From the NCBI GenBank assembly GCA_013334655.1, contig JAAXXD010000013.1, forward strand, positions 1-41,195: a stretch of DNA of 41,195 bases, written 5' to 3'. Below the pieces are notes generated by a model. That model was not told the origin of the DNA. It ran no database searches and saw nothing but the letters and a program-made list of their open reading frames with translations. Source of the DNA: Chlorobaculum sp. Lineage in GTDB: Bacteria > Bacteroidota > Chlorobiia > Chlorobiales > Chlorobiaceae. The translations under genes were made by a program, and so were the position numbers. Position 1 is the first letter of the stretch. The number at the start of each line of letters is the position of its first letter. This document shows positions 27,851 to 35,506 of this stretch, piece by piece.

Positions 27851-29308
27851 ATGTCAAATACACTACCTGAATCCGGCAGCCTGTTGCAGCGAAGCGTTAC
27901 GACAACCGTCGCGAGAAATCTGGCCAACACGACCAAGACCGTGCCCCAGATGATGTCCATCACCCCGAGATGGCTGCTCAAACTCCTGCCCTGGGTTGAT
28001 GTCGCTTCAGGCACCTACCGGGTCAATCGCACCAAAATCGAGCTTCAGAAGCCGGAGCGGATCGGCATCGATTTTCATCACGGCATTCCTTCGTTCAAGC
28101 CCGAATCGCTTAAAAGCATTCCGCTCTTTTCAGCGCTCGGCGATGAGATCATCTCGGGTCTCGGCCGCAAGTTCGTGCTCGAAGAGGCCGAACTGGGCAA
28201 AACCCTGATTCTGGAAGGCGAAGACCGGCACAAGCTCTACATTGTCGCTCACGGTCAGCTTGAAATCCTGAGCAAGGGGTTGCATGGCGAAGAGTTGCGT
28301 ATCGCGCTCTTGTCGCATGGCGAATATTTCGGCGAGGAGGAGCTGGTATCGGGCAAGCCTTCGACGGTCACGATTCGCACCATCACGCCCGGCCTCATCT
28401 TCTCGGTCTCCAGCCAGGAGGTCGAGCAGCTTTTCCGTGAAAAACCGGCGCTCAGGGAGTCATTCCAGACAGCGGTAGATGAATACCTGAAAGTCCGTTC
28501 GACAGTCAACAAGCATGGCGAAAAACACATCGACCTGGTCTCCGGCTTCGCCGAAGATGTCGAGATTCCCGAAACCTACGTCGATTACTCCAACAAGCCG
28601 CGCGAATACTCGCTGCACGCCATCCAGACCGTCGTCAGGGTGCATACCCGCGTCTCCGATCTCTACAACGATCCCTACAACCAGATCGAGCAGCAGATGC
28701 GGCTCACCATCGAGGGCATCCGCGAGCGACAGGAGTGGGAGTTCATCAACAACCGCGAGTTCGGCCTGTTGCACTCCGCAGATCCGGTGCAGCGCATCAG
28801 CACCCGCTACGGCACCCCGACACCGGACGATTTGGACGACCTCCTGACGCTGGTGTGGAAAAAGCCCGCGTTCTTCCTTGCCCATCCGAAAGCGATTGCC
28901 GCGTTCGAGCGTGAGTGCACCTGGCGCGGCGTACCGCCGGTGACGATCAGCCTCTTCGGCGCTCCGGTCATCACCTGGCGCGGCGTGCCCATCGTGCCGT
29001 GCGACAAGCTCGAAATCAACAAGAACAACAAATCGGGTCTCGGCACGACCAACATTCTGCTCGTCCGGGTGGGCGAAGCCGAACAGGGCATCGTCGGCCT
29101 GCATCAGGCGGGCATACCGGGCGAGATCAGCCCGAGCCTGTCGGCAAGGCTGATGGGCCTCGACAAACTTGGCGTGGCCTCGTACCTGCTGACCCAGTAT
29201 TCATCACTCGCCGTGCTGACCGACGATGCGCTCGCCGTGCTTGAAAACGTTGAAGTCGGCTACTACCACGATTACGAGCATCGGAAAACAGCCATTAAAA
29301 CAAAGTAA
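27851..29308 (+). CDS. Family 2 encapsulin shell protein with inserted cyclic-nucleotide-binding-like domain
   Basis: A 485-residue HK97-fold shell subunit. SrpI-type shell sequence is seen at 18-60 (RNLANTTKTVPQM, ITPRWLLKLLPWV, YRVNR). It resumes at 238-485 with YVDYSNKPREYSLHA, NREFGLLHSA, RYGTPTPDDLDDLL, KKPAFFLAHPKAIAAFE and AVLTDDALAVLENVEVGYYHDY. Residues about 88-215 hold an inserted cNMP-binding-type domain (IPLFSALGDEII, GEYFGEEELVSG), the hallmark of Family 2B shells. The Arg of the phosphate-binding PRxA motif is absent (KPSTV), so classic cyclic-nucleotide binding is doubtful. The next gene, with a 21-base gap, encodes the cysteine desulfurase cargo. The subunits are expected to assemble into an icosahedral shell enclosing that enzyme. 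Confidence 0.93.
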   Translation: MSNTLPESGSLLQRSVTTTVARNLANTTKTVPQMMSITPRWLLKLLPWVDVASGTYRVNRTKIELQKPERIGIDFHHGIPSFKPESLKSIPLFSALGDEIISGLGRKFVLEEAELGKTLILEGEDRHKLYIVAHGQLEILSKGLHGEELRIALLSHGEYFGEEELVSGKPSTVTIRTITPGLIFSVSSQEVEQLFREKPALRESFQTAVDEYLKVRSTVNKHGEKHIDLVSGFAEDVEIPETYVDYSNKPREYSLHAIQTVVRVHTRVSDLYNDPYNQIEQQMRLTIEGIRERQEWEFINNREFGLLHSADPVQRISTRYGTPTPDDLDDLLTLVWKKPAFFLAHPKAIAAFERECTWRGVPPVTISLFGAPVITWRGVPIVPCDKLEINKNNKSGLGTTNILLVRVGEAEQGIVGLHQAGIPGEISPSLSARLMGLDKLGVASYLLTQYSSLAVLTDDALAVLENVEVGYYHDYEHRKTAIKTK

Positions 29309-29329
29309 TCCGGGCACAACGATACATCC

Positions 29330-31234
29330 ATGCCAGTGACCAGCAAAGAAATCTATCCGCAAGGAAGCATCCCGGAACTGCTGAACCCGACCTTCATCGC
29401 GCAGGTGGCAAGCCGCCTGTTCAATGAAGTTCCGGGTGGAGCCGATGCGCCCCGGAGCGAAACGGAGGTGCAGGCGTTCCCGGAAACTTCCGCCGCCAGC
29501 GCCCATGAGCACGCGAACCATGCCGCGATTCCCGGCGATCCTGCATGGCAAACCGGGTTGCCGTGGTTTCCGCCCGAGTCCGGGGAAGCAGGCAGCGGCG
29601 ACGCCTTGTATTTCGTCAGGAAACCTGGAGGGCAAGGCGACGAAAAGCTTGAACCCCATGCCGAACGGCTGACCGAGCAGCAAGCCTATGCCGCGAACAG
29701 GAACGGCTCGTACGGTCTGGAAGAGCAACTGAACCGCCCGCAGGATCCGCAATCGCTGCTCGCGGGAATACCCAATCTCACTCCTGACGCCCTGAATCCC
29801 GACGAGGGAATCTCTTTCGCGTTCCTTCGGGACCTCTTCGCGCCGATCGGCAATGCCGCCGGACTCGACCATACCACCTGCATCGCCGAGGAGCTGCTCA
29901 AACGCGCGGCCTCCGGTTCCTCGGTCAACCCGTCAGCCGTCGAAACTCCGCAACCAGAGCTGTCGCCGTTCTCGTATCTCGAAGCGCCGCGCGTCTCTTC
30001 GCCGAAGCTGGCGAGCACCGACATTTTCGACGTGGCCAGCGTCCGGCGCGATTTCCCGGCGCTGCACCAGAAGGTGCACGGCAAACCACTGGCGTGGCTG
30101 GATAATGCCGCCACCACGCAGAAGCCGTTGAGCGTCATCGAAGCCTTATCGAGGTTCTACGCTACCGACAACTCGAACATCCATCGTGGCGCGCATACGC
30201 TGGCGGCCAGGGCGACCGACGCCTATGAGGGGTCGCGCGAGAAAATCCGCCGCTTCATCGGCGCAGGCTCTTCTTCCGAAATCATCTTCGTCAGGGGCAC
30301 AACCGAAGCCATCAATCTCGTCGCGCAGACCTGGGGACGGAAGTTCATCCAGCCGGGCGACGAAATCGTGCTCTCGATCCTCGAACACCACGCCAACATC
30401 GTGCCGTGGCAGATGCTGGCTCAGGAGAAAGGGGCGGTCATCAGGGTCGCGCCGGTGGACGACCACGGCGAGATCATCCTCGAAGAGTACGCGAGGCTGC
30501 TCGGCCCTAAAACGAAACTGGTCTCGCTGACGCAGGCATCGAACGGCCTCGGTACGATTTTGCCGGTGCGGGAGATGATCCGGCTCGCCAAACGCCATGA
30601 AGCGAAAGTGCTGGTGGACGGCGCACAGTCGGTGGCGCACATTCCTGTCGATGTGCAGGATCTCGACGCGGACTTCTTCGTCTTTTCGGGTCACAAGATT
30701 TTCGGCCCGGCGGGCATCGGCGCACTCTACGGCAAAAAGGAGCTGCTCGACATCATGCCGCCGTGGCATGGCGGCGGCAACATGATCAAGGATGTCCGCT
30801 TCGAGCATACCATCTACAACGACGCACCGGCAAAGTTCGAGGCGGGAACACCGTCAATCGGCGACGCAATCGGCCTCGGCGCAGCGCTCGATTACGTCAG
30901 CAAGCTCGGGCTGGAAAATATCGCCCGGTACGAGCACGAGCTGACGCAGTACGGCACGGCGCGGCTGCTTGAAATTCCGGGCCTCCGGCTGATCGGCACG
31001 GCGAGAGAGAAGGTCGGCGTGCTCTCCTTCGTGCTCAATGGCGTGCCGAACGAAGAGGTGGGGCGCTTTCTCGACCGCGAGGGCATCGCCGTGCGCACCG
31101 GCCACCACTGCACCCAGCCATCGCTGAGAAGATTCGGCGTCGAGGGCACCGTTCGCCCCTCGCTCTCCCTGTACAACACCAAATCCGAAATCGACCGCCT
31201 TGTCGATGCAGTCCGTTCGATCCAGAGGCGATGA
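29330..31234 (+). CDS. Encapsulated cysteine desulfurase with long N-terminal cargo-loading tail
   Basis: A 634-residue PLP enzyme of the SufS/CsdA class. The catalytic domain starts near residue 231 (DIFDVASVRRDFP, then LDNAATTQKP). PLP Lys456 is in FSGHKIFGPAG, and the persulfide Cys594 is in TGHHCTQPSL. It releases sulfur from cysteine as enzyme-bound persulfide. The first 230 residues are Pro-, Glu- and Gly-rich and largely disordered, with short conserved-looking helices (TFIAQVASRLFNEV near 21-34; FAFLRDLFAPIG). This matches the disordered N-terminal domain that targets such enzymes into Family 2 encapsulins. It follows the shell gene directly. It is therefore probably the shell's cargo rather than a SUF-system enzyme. 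Confidence 0.94.
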   Translation: MPVTSKEIYPQGSIPELLNPTFIAQVASRLFNEVPGGADAPRSETEVQAFPETSAASAHEHANHAAIPGDPAWQTGLPWFPPESGEAGSGDALYFVRKPGGQGDEKLEPHAERLTEQQAYAANRNGSYGLEEQLNRPQDPQSLLAGIPNLTPDALNPDEGISFAFLRDLFAPIGNAAGLDHTTCIAEELLKRAASGSSVNPSAVETPQPELSPFSYLEAPRVSSPKLASTDIFDVASVRRDFPALHQKVHGKPLAWLDNAATTQKPLSVIEALSRFYATDNSNIHRGAHTLAARATDAYEGSREKIRRFIGAGSSSEIIFVRGTTEAINLVAQTWGRKFIQPGDEIVLSILEHHANIVPWQMLAQEKGAVIRVAPVDDHGEIILEEYARLLGPKTKLVSLTQASNGLGTILPVREMIRLAKRHEAKVLVDGAQSVAHIPVDVQDLDADFFVFSGHKIFGPAGIGALYGKKELLDIMPPWHGGGNMIKDVRFEHTIYNDAPAKFEAGTPSIGDAIGLGAALDYVSKLGLENIARYEHELTQYGTARLLEIPGLRLIGTAREKVGVLSFVLNGVPNEEVGRFLDREGIAVRTGHHCTQPSLRRFGVEGTVRPSLSLYNTKSEIDRLVDAVRSIQRR

Positions 31235-31302
31235 GAGCATTGCCGGACGGCTTCAGAACCGTCGCGAGAAACACATAACCGATAAAAAAAAGTAATTTTA
31301 TC

Positions 31303-32595
31303 ATGGCAAATACGAAACAGTACCATCCCGAAACCCTCGCCCTTCATGCAGGCCAGCAGATCGACCCGACCTTTTCGCGCGGCGTGCCGGTCTACCGCAC
31401 CAGCTCGTACCTTTTCAAAAACACCGAACACGCGGCTAACCTCTTCGCGCTGAAGGAGTTGGGCAACATCTACACGCGCCTGATGAACCCGACCACCGAC
31501 GTGCTCGAACAGCGCATCACGCAACTCGAAGGGGGCGCGGCCTCGGTGGCGCTCGCCTCCGGCACCTCGGCGATTTTCTACGCCATCATCACGCTCGCCG
31601 AAGCGGGCGACAACATCGTCTCGGCCAACAACCTTTACGGCGGCACCTACACGCAGTTCGACGCTATCCTGCCGAAGCTCGGCATCACGGTGAAGTTCGT
31701 CGATCCCTCCGATCCGGCGAACTTCGAGAAGGCTATTGACGACAAGACGCGGGCGGTCTTCATCGAAACCATCGGCAATCCGGTGCTCGACTACACCGAC
31801 GTCCGCGCCGTGGCCGACGTGGCGCATCGCAACGGTCTGCCGCTCATCGTGGACGCCACCTTCACCACCCCCTACCTGCTCCGCACCATCGATCTCGGCG
31901 CGGACATCGTCGTCAACTCACTCACCAAGTGGATCGGCGGCCACGGCGCGGGTATCGGCGGCATCATCACCGACGCCGGGCGCTTCGACTGGAAAGCCGG
32001 ACGCCATCCGCTCTTCACCGAACCGGACGCCAACTACCACGGCCTGCGCTGGGCGCTCGATCTGCCGGAGCCGCTCGCGCCAATCGCCTTCGCGCTCCGG
32101 GTGCGCACCGTGCCGCTCCGGAACCTCGGCGCGGCGATCTCGCCAGACAACTCGTGGATCTTCATCCAGGGCGTCGAAACCCTGCCGGTTCGCATCGTGC
32201 GCCACTCGGAAAACGCTCTCAAGGTGGCCGAACACCTGAAGAACCACCCGAAAGTCGCCTGGGTGCGCTACCCCGGCCTGCCGGACGACCCGTCGTACGA
32301 ACTCGCCTCGCGCGACCTGAAGCACGGCTTCGGCGGCATGGTGGTGTTCGGCGTGAAAGGCGGCTACGACGCGGCAGTGAAGATCATCGACACCATCGAC
32401 CTCTTCTCGCACCTGGCCAACGTCGGCGACGCCAAGAGCCTGATCCTGCACCCCGCCAGCACCTCGCACAGCCAGCTCACCGAGGAGCAGCGTCTGCAAA
32501 GCGGCCTGTCTTCAGACCTCATCCGCCTTTCGGTAGGACTGGAGCACCCGGACGACCTCATCGCAGCGCTCGACGACGCGCTGGCGGGGGCGTGA
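31303..32595 (+). CDS. metY: O-acetylhomoserine sulfhydrylase
   Basis: A 430-residue PLP enzyme making homocysteine from O-acetylhomoserine and sulfide. The N-terminus ETLALHAGQQIDPTFSRGVP and the Lys209 site [16 protein letters not shown] mark the MetY branch. It closes the cysteine/methionine operon 68 bases after the desulfurase. A perfect hairpin follows. Its 3' half has been duplicated downstream (33412-33757). Confidence 0.94.
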   Translation: MANTKQYHPETLALHAGQQIDPTFSRGVPVYRTSSYLFKNTEHAANLFALKELGNIYTRLMNPTTDVLEQRITQLEGGAASVALASGTSAIFYAIITLAEAGDNIVSANNLYGGTYTQFDAILPKLGITVKFVDPSDPANFEKAIDDKTRAVFIETIGNPVLDYTDVRAVADVAHRNGLPLIVDATFTTPYLLRTIDLGADIVVNSLTKWIGGHGAGIGGIITDAGRFDWKAGRHPLFTEPDANYHGLRWALDLPEPLAPIAFALRVRTVPLRNLGAAISPDNSWIFIQGVETLPVRIVRHSENALKVAEHLKNHPKVAWVRYPGLPDDPSYELASRDLKHGFGGMVVFGVKGGYDAAVKIIDTIDLFSHLANVGDAKSLILHPASTSHSQLTEEQRLQSGLSSDLIRLSVGLEHPDDLIAALDDALAGA

Positions 32596-32629
32596 GAAAA
32601 GGATAGTAGAGAAACATCATTTTTCGAAA

Positions 32630-32662
32630 ACCCGGCGATACTCTTGACAGAGATCGCCGGGT
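32630..32662 (+). terminator. Terminator of the sulfur operon
   Basis: ACCCGGCGAT (32630-32639) pairs with ATCGCCGGGT (32653-32662) around a 13-base loop, 34 bases after the metY stop. An eroded copy of the same hairpin occurs near 33780-33820 in the duplicated segment. Confidence 0.75.
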
Positions 32663-32713
32663 ATCGACAATTCCATCGTAGCGGAAGCAAAAAAAATGAG
32701 GGCTGATCGATTG

Positions 32714-33010
32714 TCACAGATCAAACTCTTCGGAACGCAGTGCCCGGTGCCCTTCAAAAACAGTTAGAATGACAACCTGCGTCGGGTTAACTCTGTACAC
32801 TATCCGGTAATTCCCGACAAGTATCTCCCGGATGTCAAACCGTGAAAACTCGGGAACCACTCTTCCCATTTCAGGAAACGATGCAATCGAATCGCCTTTG
32901 TCGAGAAGCAACTCAATAAAAGCGAAAGCCCGCTCAGGATGGTCCTGCGCGATAAATCGCTCGATTTCATCCAGCTTTCCGAGAGCTTCGGATGACCAGA
33001 CTACTTTCAT
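32714..33010 (-). CDS. RelE/ParE-family toxin
   Basis: A 98-residue protein beginning MKVVWSSEALGKLDEIERFI with the ParE/RelE core (DIREILVGNYRIVYRV, GHRALRSEEFDL). Members either cut ribosome-bound mRNA or poison gyrase; the sequence does not decide which. Its ATG overlaps the stop of the antitoxin by 4 bases (ATGA), so translation is coupled. Downstream it converges with metY, sharing the region of the metY terminator. Confidence 0.9.
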   Translation of the reverse strand: MKVVWSSEALGKLDEIERFIAQDHPERAFAFIELLLDKGDSIASFPEMGRVVPEFSRFDIREILVGNYRIVYRVNPTQVVILTVFEGHRALRSEEFDL

Positions 33011-33297
33011 GGCTTTCTGGAAGCTCTTTTTTCCGCAAGCTTCGTTCGAACCTCCTCAGTACTATACACCTCCCCGGCCTCTTCCGCCGTCAGTCCTTGC
33101 TCTATGGATTCTGTAAATTGTTTGCTGTAAACAAGATTGTCATACTCCTCGGGCGACAGAAGAACGCCAGCAGGTCTGCCGTTCTGGGTAATAATCAGCG
33201 GATGACCCGTTGCCTGAACATTTTTCAGACAGGTAGAAATGCCCGTCTTGAACTCACCCAACGGGATAATATCGCTTGAAATCCGAATGCTTTTCAT
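33007..33297 (-). CDS. Phd/YefM-family antitoxin
   Basis: A 96-residue protein. The N-terminal YefM-like DNA-binding fold reads IPLGEFKTGISTCLKNVQATGHPLIITQNGRPAGVLLSPEEY in pieces, and the C-terminal acidic helix (residues about 65-90) neutralises the toxin. First gene of the pair, start at 33297 on the minus strand. The upstream gap to 33412 is expected to hold the autoregulated promoter. The module lies between intact metY and a decayed partial copy of metY. Confidence 0.9.
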   Translation of the reverse strand: MKSIRISSDIIPLGEFKTGISTCLKNVQATGHPLIITQNGRPAGVLLSPEEYDNLVYSKQFTESIEQGLTAEEAGEVYSTEEVRTKLAEKRASRKP

Positions 33298-33411
33298 GAT
33301 ACGAAGAGATTTAATTCAGAGTCGTATTCAGACCATTATTCACACCTTAATATAGCCATCGATTCAGGAGCACCAAACAATTCCCGGCTTCATAGCTGAC
33401 CAGATTGCCGG

Positions 33412-33757
33412 TTGAACTTCCACCCCGTACCTGCTGCGCACCATCGATCTCGGCGCGGACATTGTCATCAACTCGCTCACCAAGTGGATCGGCGGCATGG
33501 TGGTGTTTGGCGTGAAGGGCGGCTACGACGCGGCGGTAAAGATCATCGACACCATCGACCTCTTCTCGCACCTCGCCAACTTCGGCGACATCAAGAGCCT
33601 GATCCTGCACCCCGCCAGCCAGATGACCGAAGAGCAACGCATCGCCAGCGGCCTGTCAAGCGACCTCATCCGCCTCTCGATCGGCCTGGAACACCCCGCG
33701 ACGACCTCATCACCGCCCTCGACGATGCCCTCGCGGGGGGGGGTGAAAACAGGATAG
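33412..33757 (+). pseudogene. Partial tandem copy of metY with internal deletion
   Basis: Residues of intact MetY from about 187 to 213 ([14 protein letters not shown] then NSLTKWIGG) are followed directly by [15 protein letters not shown], which lies about 130 residues later in the intact protein. The join falls at a shared CGGCGGC, which points to a slip or recombination between short repeats. The end shows a one-base shift in GLEHP(R)[14 protein letters not shown]. The copy continues through a decayed terminator. It is not functional. Confidence 0.9.
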
Positions 33758-33829
33758 TTGGAAAACATCATCTTTCGAGAATCCGGCGATAATCCTGACA
33801 GAGATCGCTGGGTATCTTAAACTTCATTG

Positions 33830-33965
33830 AAGCTGAAGCCCATTGTATATAATACAGTTTTACGAGAGCTTCAGATACCCAGACAAGGTTCATGGTTCTT
33901 AATCCGCGTCTTTTCATCAATTTTTGTTCTAACCTCCTCATTTCTGTGCAGCTCCATGCATATTT
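33830..33965 (-). pseudogene. Remnant of a second toxin-antitoxin module
   Basis: On the minus strand NEEVRTKIDEKTR matches the antitoxin tail (TEEVRTKLAEKRA). It is followed by MNLVWVSEALVKL, matching the toxin start (MKVVWSSEALGKL). The remnants are separated from the partial metY copy by the decayed hairpin, just as in the intact pair. The module therefore belongs to the same duplicated segment. Confidence 0.8.
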
Positions 33966-34179
33966 CTTTTTAACCTCATATGCGACGTATCCTAGAAATA
34001 TTTTCTTTATGCCATATTTCAATTCCCCTCAAAAGGCAACAGAACCTCTTTAGGTTTGTCATAATGATTGATAACCAGCTAAGGATCAGTTACCTAAACT
34101 TTTTTTAAGGCAAGTGTAAATATCCATCTTTAAACTTATTCAACTAAATAATATTTCTTAAGACCTAATGACTCTCATT
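33966..34179. other. AT-rich junction region
   Basis: No gene is supported. Composition shifts here from GC-rich chromosome to the AT-rich island that follows. No terminator with a clear T-run was recognised after the kinase stop at 34180. Confidence 0.4.
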
Positions 34180-35505
34180 TTATTTTACTTCAACGCCTTG
34201 ATAGATTGCGTTTATTTTTTTCAACGCTAAAGATGCCCCTATTAAAGCAATATATATCTTTATATCAGATTTTTTTACCGTTTCATATGACAATGAATAT
34301 ACATGCGTAAAATATAATATATTATAATAATCTATCATGCGATAATCCGGGATATTTGTTGAATTTATTTTTCTTACTCTATCTCTTATATCTTGAACCA
34401 TTCTACTTGTTGGTGTTAACACAGCATCCGACCACATCATTTCTTTTGAATAACCATCAAGCATTTCTCGTGCACTTACATACATTTCACATATTTCACC
34501 TTCTGTATATGCTTCCCTATCAACATAATTAGCAAACACCTCAGTCCACAACTCCGTCTCAATTCTTACATAATCAAATAATGACGGCATAGCTATCCTT
34601 GATTCAGCCATATCAATTATAAATATTTTTTCAGGACTCATTTTACCTGATAGTGACACCAATACATTAGTCAAGTTTAAATCACCATGTATTCTTGAGG
34701 CAAATATACCACCTGAATTATTATCCAATTTTTCACGTAGATATTTTATTGGATTTATATATTCTTTACTTAAAATATATATTGTCTCTTTTTTTTGCCA
34801 ATCATTTTCAACCATTTTAATTTTAACATAATTTATAATATCATTTATTTTCGACGATAACTTTGTAAAAACATCACTCCACCTCAGTATACTAGTATTT
34901 CCCGGAGCATATTTATGCAATAAATCTATAGCATCATATATTTTTTTTAAAGCATCTAAACAGTTATCTGTATTTGTTGATAATTGATTCCTAATCAATT
35001 CTGCAAAACTCCAAACATAACCTGATGTTGAATATGAATGTGCAGCGGGGTATATTATTATATCTTCATCAGAATGTTCAGGACACAGCACCTCTCTCGG
35101 CATATGGATGGAAAAACTTGTTTTTTTTATTGAGCGCCAAAAATCATTTTCTTTTTTTAATCTATCCTCTTCATCAAACTTTGCAATATAATAACTTTCA
35201 TTACATGAAATTATTTTTACAAAATATACTCTTGATTTTCCTGCAACACCAGAATATTTCTTAATGACATTCATCTTACATCCTGACTTCAGGATATTTT
35301 TTTTCATCAAGAAGCTCCTCAATCTTTGCATATCATTTACATCATAGTCATCATTATCATTTATCTCACTTATTCGCTTAACTATTTCGCTCCTAAGTAA
35401 CCCTGTTGCATTTATATCTTTTTCGCCACCATTTTTACAATAATTCTGATACGCTCTGTTTATATATTTTAGAGCAACCTCAAGATCATCTTTTTGCTTT
35501 GACAT
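34180..35505 (-). CDS. APH/kinase-fold protein, possibly a TCAD9-type phosphotransferase
   Basis: A 441-residue protein. The catalytic loop is RIHGDLNLTNVLV (HGD at 273-275, Asn280), and the metal-binding Asp298 is in FIIDMAES, as in aminoglycoside-phosphotransferase-type kinases. Lys109 in YYIAKF is the likely ATP-binding strand-3 Lys. The N-terminal 80 residues are helical. The large C-terminal helical lobe has no other motif. Active-site residues look intact. Its start is 1 base after the stop of the STAND gene, so the two are surely co-translated. Kinases of this general kind occur in conflict systems near NTPase sensors; the TCAD9 link is my recollection and not proved. Confidence 0.78.
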   Translation of the reverse strand: MSKQKDDLEVALKYINRAYQNYCKNGGEKDINATGLLRSEIVKRISEINDNDDYDVNDMQRLRSFLMKKNILKSGCKMNVIKKYSGVAGKSRVYFVKIISCNESYYIAKFDEEDRLKKENDFWRSIKKTSFSIHMPREVLCPEHSDEDIIIYPAAHSYSTSGYVWSFAELIRNQLSTNTDNCLDALKKIYDAIDLLHKYAPGNTSILRWSDVFTKLSSKINDIINYVKIKMVENDWQKKETIYILSKEYINPIKYLREKLDNNSGGIFASRIHGDLNLTNVLVSLSGKMSPEKIFIIDMAESRIAMPSLFDYVRIETELWTEVFANYVDREAYTEGEICEMYVSAREMLDGYSKEMMWSDAVLTPTSRMVQDIRDRVRKINSTNIPDYRMIDYYNILYFTHVYSLSYETVKKSDIKIYIALIGASLALKKINAIYQGVEVK

Positions 35506-35506
35506 A

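Noticed and set aside
33768-34022. 84-codon minus-strand ORF
   Set aside because: It is a chance frame over the decayed toxin-antitoxin copy; the true homology lies in two frames.
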